64,000 bases of DNA from Labedella populi (GTDB lineage: Bacteria; Actinomycetota; Actinomycetes; Actinomycetales; Microbacteriaceae). The stretch's first letter is position 1; the number at the start of each line of letters is the position of its first letter. The translations under genes and the position numbers were made by a program. The notes under the pieces were generated by a model. The model did no database searches and was not told the DNA's origin. It saw only the letters and a program-made list of their open reading frames with translations. Location: positions 1,054,001 to 1,118,000 of the forward strand of contig NZ_RZNC01000001.1 in NCBI RefSeq assembly GCF_004078655.1, in the 5' to 3' direction. Below are positions 54,879 through 62,498 of the stretch, one piece after another.

Positions 54879-56327
54879 CTACGCGTACCGTTCGGTCTCG
54901 AGGATGCGCAGCCACACCTCGTTCATCGTGGGGTAGGCGGGAACGGCGTGCCACAACCGGTCGAGCGGGACCTGCGCGACGACGGCGATCGTCGCGGCGT
55001 GCAGCATCTCCGACACGTCTTGTCCCACGAACGTCATGCCGAGGATGATGCGGCGCTCGGTGTCGATGACCGCGCGCACCGTGCCCGCGTAGCCGTCGGC
55101 GTGCACCGCGGCGCCCGCGACCGACCCGAGGTCGTAATCGACGATGCGGGTCGGGTATCCGGCGTCGGCGGCCGCTCGAGAGGTCAGGCCCACCGTCGCG
55201 ACCTCCGGCTCCGTGAACACCACGGAGGGGACGTGCTCGTGGTCGGCCGTCGCGGCGTAGTCGCTCCAGGGCTCGGGACGGGCCGACGGAGCGGACGAGA
55301 GCGTCCCGGCGGCACGAGCGGCGATCGCGAGTCCTGCAGCGCGAGCCTGGTACTTGCCCTGGTGCGTGAGGAGGGCCCGGCCGGTGATGTCGCCGACGGC
55401 GTACAGCCAGTCGTCGTGCACGCCGGCCACGCGCATCGAGTCGTCGACGCGCAGGTCCGTCGGGTTCACGCCGACCGTCTCGAGGCCGAGGTCGGACGTC
55501 GCCGGGTGACGCCCGGTCGCGACGAGGATCTCACGGGCCTCGATGGCGGGGGCGTCGTCACCGAGCTCGATCCGGACGCCGCCGTCGTCACCGCGCGTCA
55601 CGGCACTCGGTGACCCGGAGACGAAACGCACGCCCGACTCCTCGAGACTCGTGCGCACGGCGTCGGAGGCGATGTCCTCGAGCGAACCGAGCAGCCGGCT
55701 CCGGATGATCATGGTGACCTCGGCGCCGAGCGAGCGGAAGATCGTGGCGAGTTCGGCGGCGACGACGCCGCCCCCGACGATCGCGATCGACTCCGGGACC
55801 TCGGTCATCGCGGTCGCCTCGCGGCTCGTCCACGGCTTCGCCTCGGCGAGACCGTCGATCGTCGGGAAGGTGGGGGTCGAACCGGTGCAGACGGCGACCG
55901 CGTGGGTGGCGGTGAGGCGACGCACCGTTCCGTCGGGCTGCGTCACGTCGACGATGCGCTCTCCCGCGAGGCGGCCGTGACCGCGGACCAGGTCGATGCC
56001 GGCGCTGTCGAGCCACGACACCTGACTGGAGTCGTCCCATGCGCTCGTGAACCCGGTGCGCCGCTCGAGCACCGCGGCGACGTCGAGGTCTCCCGCGACG
56101 GCGGCGCTCGCTCCCGCGACCCGGCGAGCGGCCGTGAGCACGGAAGACGGCCGCAGCAGCGCCTTCGAGGGCATGCACGCCCAGTACGAGCATTCGCCTC
56201 CGACGAGCTCCGCCTCGACGATGACGGTGCGGAGGCCGCCCTTCGTGGCGTAGTCGGCGACGTTCTCTCCGACCGCTCCCGCCCCGATGATGATGAGGTC
56301 CCAGGTGTCTGTCGTGCTCTCGGTCAT
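54879..56327 (-). CDS. Pyridine nucleotide-disulfide oxidoreductase
   Basis: A 482-residue FAD flavoenzyme of the class I disulfide reductase family. It has the FAD site LIIIGAGAVGENVADYA, the redox-active CX4C-type segment GGECSYWACMPSKALLRP, the NAD(P) site IAIVGGGVVAAELATI, and the C-terminal dimer domain ending HAVPAYPTMNEVWLR with His-Pro. The last features resemble mercuric reductase and dihydrolipoamide dehydrogenase homologues. No MerA-specific N-terminal HMA domain or C-terminal cysteine pair is present. Substrate unassigned. Confidence 0.9.
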   Translation of the reverse strand: MTESTTDTWDLIIIGAGAVGENVADYATKGGLRTVIVEAELVGGECSYWACMPSKALLRPSSVLTAARRVAGASAAVAGDLDVAAVLERRTGFTSAWDDSSQVSWLDSAGIDLVRGHGRLAGERIVDVTQPDGTVRRLTATHAVAVCTGSTPTFPTIDGLAEAKPWTSREATAMTEVPESIAIVGGGVVAAELATIFRSLGAEVTMIIRSRLLGSLEDIASDAVRTSLEESGVRFVSGSPSAVTRGDDGGVRIELGDDAPAIEAREILVATGRHPATSDLGLETVGVNPTDLRVDDSMRVAGVHDDWLYAVGDITGRALLTHQGKYQARAAGLAIAARAAGTLSSAPSARPEPWSDYAATADHEHVPSVVFTEPEVATVGLTSRAAADAGYPTRIVDYDLGSVAGAAVHADGYAGTVRAVIDTERRIILGMTFVGQDVSEMLHAATIAVVAQVPLDRLWHAVPAYPTMNEVWLRILETERYA

Positions 56328-56401
56328 GGAGACTCCTTGCGTCGGTGTGTGTCGGTGTGTGTGTCGGTGCTTGCTGGTGCTGGTGCCGGGGCGTCCGGAT
56401 G

Positions 56402-57208
56402 TCAGCGCCCGATGAATTCGGGCGGGGTCCGGGTTGCGAAGGCGCGCATGCCGATGGCGGCGTCTTCACTCGCCACGAGGGAGGCGAGCGCCGGACCGAG
56501 CTCGGCCTCGGCGACGGCGTCGCCTTCGCGCACGGCCGTGCGGGCGTTGGCGAGAGCGGCCTGCACGGCGAGGGGGGCCTGCGCCGCGATGCGTTCCGCG
56601 AGTTCGACGGCGCGGTCGAGTTGGCGCCCGGGTTCCGTGAGCTCCTGCACGAGGCCGATCCGGTGCGCCTCGGCGGCGTCGAACGTGTCGCCCGTGAGGA
56701 TCCAGCGCATCGCATCGCCCCACCCGGCGGCGCGGGGAAAACGGATCGTCGCTCCTCCGAACGGGAGGATCCCGCGTGACACCTCGAGTTGGGCGAACCG
56801 CGTGTCCGTCGCCGCGACGACGATGTCGCTCGCGAGGGCGAGTTCGATTCCGAGGGTGAAGCACGTGCCCTGAGCGGCGAGCACGACGGGCTTGCGGAGG
56901 CTCCGTCCCTCGACCTGCCACGGGTGGATGCCGCCGTCGGGCACGAAGTCGAGGCCGTCGGAGCCGAGGCGGGGCCCGATGTCGGCGAGATCGAGACCGC
57001 CGGTGAAGTGGTCTCCCACGGCCCACACGACTCCGACGCGCAGTTCGGGATCGTCGTCGAGCTCCCCGTACGCGGCGGCGAGCTGCTGCAGCATCTCGAA
57101 CGTCGCGGCGTTGCGCTTCTCCGGGCGGTTGAGGCCGATGAGGAAGACAGGGCCGCGGCGCTCCGTCAGCACGAGCGGGGACGGGGAATCCGGCGGGAGA
57201 GTGGACAT
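56402..57208 (-). CDS. Enoyl-CoA hydratase/isomerase family protein
   Basis: A 268-residue crotonase-fold protein. It has VFLIGLNRPEKRNAATFEML, the oxyanion segment WAVGDHFTGGLDLADIG and GTCFTLGIELALASDIVVAA; the catalytic Glu of standard hydratases is found in SRGILPFGGATIRFPRAAGW. Physiological substrate unknown. I start at ATG 57208; GTG 57286, which overlaps the arginase stop (GTGA), is an in-frame alternative with a 26-residue extension. Confidence 0.88.
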   Translation of the reverse strand: MSTLPPDSPSPLVLTERRGPVFLIGLNRPEKRNAATFEMLQQLAAAYGELDDDPELRVGVVWAVGDHFTGGLDLADIGPRLGSDGLDFVPDGGIHPWQVEGRSLRKPVVLAAQGTCFTLGIELALASDIVVAATDTRFAQLEVSRGILPFGGATIRFPRAAGWGDAMRWILTGDTFDAAEAHRIGLVQELTEPGRQLDRAVELAERIAAQAPLAVQAALANARTAVREGDAVAEAELGPALASLVASEDAAIGMRAFATRTPPEFIGR

Positions 57209-57282
57209 GGGCTCATTCTGCCCGCGCACGTCACTACTCGTCGAGGGGCCTGCCGCTCCTCGCGGCGCGTCCTCGGCGGTGC

Positions 57283-58116
57283 TCACGGGCGCAGCGCCCC
57301 GATGAGCCGCAGGATGGTCGTGAGGTCGTCGCCGATCGCGACGGCGTCGGCCGTGGGTGAATCGTCGGGGGCGAATTCGGTGATGCCGGCGCCCGCGAGA
57401 TCGAACTCGGCGCGGATCGCGCGGACGGTGTCGAGCAGTGCCGGGACAGAGAGCCCGAACGGCTCCGGATGATTCACGGCCGTGACGGCGGACGGGTCGA
57501 GGACGTCGAGGTCGACGTGCACGTAGACGCTCGTGGCGCCGGTGGAGCGGAGGGCCGAGAGCACGGCGTCGCTCGAGGCATCGTCTCCCGGCAGCACGGT
57601 GATTCCCGACGCCGCCGCGAAGGCCTCTTCGCCCGGATCCATCGAGCGTGTGCCCGCGAGGACCGTGCGGGTCGCGGGCACGACGGCGCGCGAGGCGAAC
57701 GCGCGCGGCCCGTCACCGAGGATCGAGCGCAGCACCATGCCGTGGAACGCGCCGGACGGCGACTCCTCGGGGACGTTGAGGTCGGCGTGCGCGTCGAACC
57801 AGACGATGGCGAGTCCCGGATGCTGGATGGCCGCGTGTTCGACGGCTGCGAGCTCGACGCCGCAATCCCCGCCGATCGTCACGACGGGGACGGGCGAGTC
57901 GCCGAGTGTGGCCGCGAGGGCTTCACGCACGCGCAGAACGGACGACGCGCGGACGACCCCGGTCTCGAGGGCCGACCCGGCCTCGAGCGGCACGTCGACG
58001 ACCTCGGTCGCCGCGCGGGGGAGGTCCTCGGCGATGCGCTGAGCACCGGTGGCGAGGCGCATCGCACGATCGGAGCCGGAGCCCTGCCACTGGGGCACGA
58101 TCACGAAGCGGGCCAT
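57283..58116 (-). CDS. Arginase/agmatinase family protein
   Basis: A 277-residue ureohydrolase. The manganese ligand motifs are TIGGDCGVELAAV, IVWFDAHADLNVPE and VYVHVDLDVLDPSA, in the expected order; the third typical E/H position (GITEFAPDD) is also present. Substrate (arginine, agmatine, formiminoglutamate or other) is not predictable. GGDC instead of GGDH at the first ligand is unusual for classical arginase but common in actinobacterial members. ATG 58116 start. Confidence 0.9.
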   Translation of the reverse strand: MARFVIVPQWQGSGSDRAMRLATGAQRIAEDLPRAATEVVDVPLEAGSALETGVVRASSVLRVREALAATLGDSPVPVVTIGGDCGVELAAVEHAAIQHPGLAIVWFDAHADLNVPEESPSGAFHGMVLRSILGDGPRAFASRAVVPATRTVLAGTRSMDPGEEAFAAASGITVLPGDDASSDAVLSALRSTGATSVYVHVDLDVLDPSAVTAVNHPEPFGLSVPALLDTVRAIRAEFDLAGAGITEFAPDDSPTADAVAIGDDLTTILRLIGALRP

Positions 58117-58234
58117 CGTCAGTCCCCCGCTCGCGAGGGAGCACGGGAAACGCGGTGGGCGGGCGACGACGGCACCCGCAGCGGGGTGGGACGAGTCGCG
58201 CTCGTCCCGCCCCGCTGCTCAACCGAGGCGGATG

Positions 58235-59008
58235 TCACTGACCAGGCGTGTAGGCGGTGCCCGGCGTCGCTTCCACGGCGGGGAGGGCCGTGGCCGATCC
58301 GCCGCTCTTGAGGGCGGCGAGGCGCGCCTCGACCTCCGTGAGCTCGCCGAGGTCCTCGAGCGACTCGAACTGCGCGTCGAGGCTCGATGCAGCGAGTTCG
58401 GCCTGGCCGGCGGCCTTGGCCTCTTCGCGGCGGATCTTGTCCTCGAAGCGGGACACCTCGCTCGTCGGGTCCATGATGTCGATGCTCTTGACGGCATCGT
58501 GCACGCGCTGCTGCGCCTCGGCCGTCTTGGCGCGAGCGATGAGCTCGCTGCGCTTCGACTTCAGCTGGTCGAGCTTGCCCTTCATGTTGTCGAGGCCCGA
58601 CTTGAGCTTGTCGACGACCTGGGTCTGGGCGGAGATCTGTGGCTCGGCGGCTCGCGCCTCGCGCTCCTCGCTCAACTGACGCTGCAGCGCGACCTTCGCG
58701 AGGTTGTCGAACTTGTCGGCGTCGGTCGTGTTGCCGGCGGAGCGGAGCTCGTCGGCCTTGCGGCTCGCGGCGAGGGCCTTCTGGCCCCACTCCTGAGCGG
58801 CGCGGACGTCCTCGGCGTGGTCCTGCTCGAGGAGTCGCAGGTTGCCGATCGTCTCGGCGATCGCGCTCTCCGCGTCGGCGATGGAGTTGGTGTAGTCGCG
58901 CACCATCTGGTCGAGCATCTTCTGCGGGTCCTCGGCCTGGTCGAGGAGGGCGTTGATGTTGGCGCGGGCGAGTTGGCTGATGCGTCCGAAGATCGACTGC
59001 TTGCTCAT
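58235..59008 (-). CDS. PspA/IM30 family protein
   Basis: A 257-residue coiled-coil protein of the phage-shock/Vipp1 family that binds membranes and stabilises them under stress. The N-terminal amphipathic segment (SIFGRISQLARANINALLDQ), the PEKMLDQ-like sequence EDPQKMLDQMVRDYTNSI and long heptads (MKGKLDQLKSKRSELIARAK) are typical; the C-terminus is a Gly/Ala/Thr tail. It is followed upstream by a TPM-domain protein gene on the same strand, a frequent pairing. The 5' leader carries a 15-bp repeat array. Confidence 0.93.
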   Translation of the reverse strand: MSKQSIFGRISQLARANINALLDQAEDPQKMLDQMVRDYTNSIADAESAIAETIGNLRLLEQDHAEDVRAAQEWGQKALAASRKADELRSAGNTTDADKFDNLAKVALQRQLSEEREARAAEPQISAQTQVVDKLKSGLDNMKGKLDQLKSKRSELIARAKTAEAQQRVHDAVKSIDIMDPTSEVSRFEDKIRREEAKAAGQAELAASSLDAQFESLEDLGELTEVEARLAALKSGGSATALPAVEATPGTAYTPGQ

Positions 59009-59044
59009 GGGGTGTTCCTTCCGTTGTGGTGCTGTCGTGTGGCG

Positions 59045-59119
59045 GTCGAGACGGTGGGTGTCGAGACGGTGGGTGTCGAGACGGTGGGTGTCGAAAGGGT
59101 GGGTGTCGAGACAGCGGGT
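59045..59119. repeat. 15-bp tandem repeat upstream of pspA-like gene
   Basis: Five units of GTCGAGACGGTGGGT (fourth and fifth imperfect) lie between the TPM gene stop (59160) and the PspA-like start (59008). Confidence 0.88.
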
Positions 59120-59159
59120 GCCTGGAGCGTCAGGGCCCGGGTGGGGATGGGTGGTCGCA

Positions 59160-61346
59160 TCAGAAGCGTCCGCCTCCTCGGCGTGAACGCCCGCCGCCGC
59201 CGCGGGAACCGCCGAAGCTCGAGCGCGAGCGCGACCCGCCGAAGCTGCCACCGCCCGAGCGCGACCGGCCGCTCCCGCCGAAGCCGCCCCCGAAGCCGCC
59301 GCCGCGCGAACCGCCGAAACCTCCGCCGAAACCGCCGCCGAAACCGCCCCCGTAGCCGCCACGGCCGCCGCCCCCGAAGAGCATGTCCGTGAGGATGTTT
59401 CCGATGACGGCGCCCGTCGCCGCATCGCCGATGCCGCTCCCCGTGGACATGCGCGAGGAGGAATACGAACCCAGGTCGTTCTGCGCGGAGTTCATCGCCT
59501 CGCTCGCGAGCGCCTCGGCGCGCTGCGCGTGCTGGAGCGCGGCCGCGGGGTCCGTGGCGCCGAGCTGCTCCGCCATCGACAGCGCTTGAGCGGCGCTCGC
59601 GAGCCGGGTTCGCGCGTGCTCGCTGATCGCGCCACGCCGCGAGGAGATGAAGTCGGACGCGGCGCTCACACGAGCGCGCGCCGAGATGAGCACCGACTGG
59701 AGCATTCCGTTCGCCCGCTGGGCGGCCTGCTCCGCCGCGCGGAGCTCGGTCGTCGCCGATTCGATCGACTGATCCGCGGTCGTGAGGCGATCGAGCATCG
59801 CGAGCGGGTCCATCGGGGCGCCTGAGGACTGCGCTGCCCGGACTTCGGCGACGACGGTCTCCGCGCCGGCGATCGCCGCGGCGAGGTCGCCTCCGCGGGT
59901 CTCGCGCGCTCGGGCGGCGGCGATCTCGGCGTCGATCTCGGAGAGGAGACCGGGGATCGCCTGTTCTGCCTGGCCGAGCTGCTCGAGGTGGCGGTCGGTC
60001 GCGTCGAGCAGCGACTCGGCCTGGTCGACGGCCGTTTCCGCCGCGCGGATCGCGACGGCCGCTTCGCCGGGCTTCTGCGCGGCGATGTCGGAGTCGGCCT
60101 CGGTGAAGCGGGCGTCGGCGAAAGCGAGCAGGCTGGCCGTCTCGTCGGCGTTGTCCGCGACGGGTGCGAGGGCACTCTGTGCGTAGCGAGGCGCCGCGGT
60201 CGAGAGGCGCTCGCGCGTAACGGGTAGTCGGGCGGCGGCGGTCGCGGCCTCGGTGCGCACGGTGGCGAGCACCTCCGGCGCCTTCTGCTCGATCGCGCGC
60301 AACTGGGCGAAGGACTCCGCTTGGGCATCGAGAGCGTCGTCGGCCTCGTCGCAGAGCGCGAGGATGCGGCCGTTCCACTCCCGCACCTGCTGTTCGGTGT
60401 CCTCGATGTGGTCGTCGAGCTGCTGCTTGATCGAGAAGGCCTCGGCGAGCTTCGCCTTCGCGGTGTCGATCGACGCGCGGAAGGGAGTCGTGGCGTCGGC
60501 CCCGTATTGAGCGACCGCGAAGCTCAGCTCCTGCTCGCTCGAACGGACGGCGTCGTCCGTGCGCACGAGCGCGACCCCGGCCTGGCGCTTCAGATCCTCG
60601 AGCGGGATCGGCGCGGGGGCGGAGCCGCCGGTGACGGCGCCGCGGGTGCGGCGGGAGCGGGCGATGAGGAAGATGACGCCGGCTACGATGACCGCGCCGA
60701 TGATGATGAACCAGAAGAAGCCGCCCCCGCCGCTGCCGCCGGACGACGGGCCGTCTCCGATGGTGCCGCCCGTCGCGACGGCGAGCAGGCCGTCCGCCGC
60801 GGCGACGCCGGCTCCGGCCCAGTCACCGTCTCGGAGTTCGGGGAGGATGGCGTCCTCTTCGATCGCCGTCAGCTGGTCGGCCGAGACGGGCCCGGACGTG
60901 TCGCCGGAGAGGTAGAAGGTGCGTCCCTCGGTCGCGACGGCGAGGAGGTACTGGCTCGGGCCGAGCCCGTTCTGCTCGGCGGTCGTGTTCGCCCACGACT
61001 CGGCGTCGGCGGGCGACTCGAACTCGTCGACGTAGACGACCCAGAGGTCGAGTCCCTCGTCCTGGAGCCGCGAGACGGCCTCCTCGATCGCGGCGACGCC
61101 GGTCGCGTCCACGGCGCCGGCCTCGTCGGTGACGACGCCCGACCCGAGCTCGACGGGGGACTCGGCGGGAAGGACGGCTGCGACAGTCGAGGGGACGGCG
61201 GCTGTGACAGTCGCGGGGACGGCGGCTGTGACGGGCGCTGCGACAGGTGCGGGCGCTGTGACAGGTGCGGGAGCGGCCGCGGCAGGACCGACGGGGAGGA
61301 GCGCCACCATGACGGCGGCGAAAGCCGTTCCGAATCTCGCCAGCAT
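59160..61346 (-). CDS. TPM-domain membrane protein with long coiled coil and Gly-rich tail
   Basis: A 728-residue protein. A signal peptide (LARFGTAFAAVMVALLPVGP) is followed by an Ala/Pro/Val repeat region, a TPM domain (about 65-190; VVTDEAGAVDATGVAAIEEA, LDLWVVYVDEFES), a membrane span (about 216-238; FFWFIIIGAVIVAGVIFLI), a long helical region of about 420 residues, and a Gly/Arg/Ser/Phe-rich tail (GGYGGGFGGGFGGGFGG). This is the DUF4129/TPM_phosphatase-type architecture seen beside PspA genes. Start ATG 61346 has GGGAG nine bases upstream; ATG 61370 after a -10 box is an alternative. Confidence 0.87.
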   Translation of the reverse strand: MLARFGTAFAAVMVALLPVGPAAAAPAPVTAPAPVAAPVTAAVPATVTAAVPSTVAAVLPAESPVELGSGVVTDEAGAVDATGVAAIEEAVSRLQDEGLDLWVVYVDEFESPADAESWANTTAEQNGLGPSQYLLAVATEGRTFYLSGDTSGPVSADQLTAIEEDAILPELRDGDWAGAGVAAADGLLAVATGGTIGDGPSSGGSGGGGFFWFIIIGAVIVAGVIFLIARSRRTRGAVTGGSAPAPIPLEDLKRQAGVALVRTDDAVRSSEQELSFAVAQYGADATTPFRASIDTAKAKLAEAFSIKQQLDDHIEDTEQQVREWNGRILALCDEADDALDAQAESFAQLRAIEQKAPEVLATVRTEAATAAARLPVTRERLSTAAPRYAQSALAPVADNADETASLLAFADARFTEADSDIAAQKPGEAAVAIRAAETAVDQAESLLDATDRHLEQLGQAEQAIPGLLSEIDAEIAAARARETRGGDLAAAIAGAETVVAEVRAAQSSGAPMDPLAMLDRLTTADQSIESATTELRAAEQAAQRANGMLQSVLISARARVSAASDFISSRRGAISEHARTRLASAAQALSMAEQLGATDPAAALQHAQRAEALASEAMNSAQNDLGSYSSSRMSTGSGIGDAATGAVIGNILTDMLFGGGGRGGYGGGFGGGFGGGFGGSRGGGFGGGFGGSGRSRSGGGSFGGSRSRSSFGGSRGGGGRSRRGGGRF

Positions 61347-61378
61347 CGGCCCACTCTCCCGTTCCCGCATGTCTTCGC

Positions 61379-61384
61379 AGTCTA
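61379..61384 (-). promoter_or_regulatory. -10 box of the TPM gene
   Basis: TAGACT on the minus strand lies 8 nt before ATG 61370, or 32 nt before ATG 61346. Confidence 0.5.
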
Positions 61385-61493
61385 GGCGGCGGCCTCGGGC
61401 GTCGTCCATCCGTCCAGTCGGCTCCCAGTTCTCCTCCAGGAACGGCGCCCGTCCGAGAGCGGCGTGGCTCGGCGGGAGTGCCCCGCCGCCGAT

Positions 61494-61499
61494 TACCGT
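61494..61499 (+). promoter_or_regulatory. -10 box of leaderless DUF3097 gene
   Basis: TACCGT ends 6 nt before GTG 61506 (ATG 61509 follows at once). Confidence 0.55.
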
Positions 61500-61505
61500 G
61501 TCAGG

Positions 61506-62363
61506 GTGATGGACTCCCGCGACCCCTTCGACCGCTACGGAACCGACGTTCTGGCGGGCGACTGGCGAGGGAAGAACAAGAAGGTCGCGCGGTCGGTCGC
61601 GGCCGAGCGCGACCTCGTCGTCGAGGAGTCGGCGAGCGGTTGGGTGGGCGCCGTCGTCCGCGTGGACGCCCGCATGGTCGAGCTCGAGGACCGTCGCGGT
61701 CTCGTGCGCGCGTTCCCGCTCGGCGGCGGCTTCCTCATCGACGGGGAGCCGGTCGTCCTCACCGCGGCGGTCGCCGCACCGACGGGGCCGAAGCGCACCG
61801 CGTCCGGGTCGTTCGCCGTCGAGAACCTCACGGCGCGCACGGCCCGGGCGAGCCGCATCTACGTGGAGGGTCGGCACGACGCCGAGCTCGTCGAGAAGGT
61901 CTGGGGACACGACTTGCGCGTCGAGGGTGTCGTCGTCGAGTTCCTCGGAGGCGTCGACGACCTCGCGTCGCACCTCGACGAGGTGGCACCGAACCGCGGG
62001 CGGCGCATCGGCGTTCTCGTCGACCACCTCGTCGAGGGCTCGAAGGAGAGCCGGATCGCCGCGCAGGCCGTGAAGCCCGCCTACCGCGATCACGTCCTCA
62101 TCGTCGGGCACCCCTTCATCGACGTGTGGCAAGCGGTGAAGCCCTCGAGCCTCGGTATCCGCGCGTGGCCGACGATCCCGCGCGGCATCGAGTGGAAGAA
62201 GGGCATCTGCCAGGCGTTCGGTTGGCCGCACGAGACGCAAGCGGACATCGCGCGGGCCTGGCAGCGCATCCTCTCCCGCGTGAACGGTTTCGGCGACCTC
62301 GAGCCGGAACTCCTCGGTCGTGTCGAGCAGCTCATCGACTTCGTCACGGAACCGACCGCCTGA
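61506..62363 (+). CDS. DUF3097 family protein
   Basis: A 285-residue protein of the actinobacterial DUF3097 family. A beta-rich N-terminal domain (GWVGAVVRVDARMVELEDRR) is followed by a Toprim-like segment (SRIYVEGRHDAELVEKVWG, then RRIGVLVDHLVEGSKES with D and E residues as in metal-binding Toprim folds) and a C-terminal helical part (WKKGICQAFGW). Function is not known; a nucleic-acid role is suggested by the fold. The start is GTG 61506, followed by ATG. Confidence 0.88.
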   Translation: MMDSRDPFDRYGTDVLAGDWRGKNKKVARSVAAERDLVVEESASGWVGAVVRVDARMVELEDRRGLVRAFPLGGGFLIDGEPVVLTAAVAAPTGPKRTASGSFAVENLTARTARASRIYVEGRHDAELVEKVWGHDLRVEGVVVEFLGGVDDLASHLDEVAPNRGRRIGVLVDHLVEGSKESRIAAQAVKPAYRDHVLIVGHPFIDVWQAVKPSSLGIRAWPTIPRGIEWKKGICQAFGWPHETQADIARAWQRILSRVNGFGDLEPELLGRVEQLIDFVTEPTA

Positions 62364-62424
62364 GCACGCCGACTGAGCACGCCGACTGAGTCGCCGATTG
62401 GGCACGCCGACTGAGTCGCCGATT
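62361..62424. repeat. 12-13-bp tandem repeat starting at the DUF3097 stop codon
   Basis: Units TGAGCACGCCGAC (two perfect) alternate with TGAGTCGCCGAT-type units. The first TGA is the stop codon itself. Confidence 0.82.
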
Positions 62425-62468
62425 GAACCGGCGCGGTTCCACCCCCTGACACCGGCCGTGCCGCTCGC

Positions 62469-62474
62469 TAGGCT
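62469..62474 (+). promoter_or_regulatory. -10 box of the acyltransferase gene
   Basis: TAGGCT at 62469-62474 precedes a short leader with a Shine-Dalgarno (GAGGGG) before GTG 62499. Confidence 0.5.
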
Positions 62475-62498
62475 GCCCGGGACGAGTGAGGGGTACCG

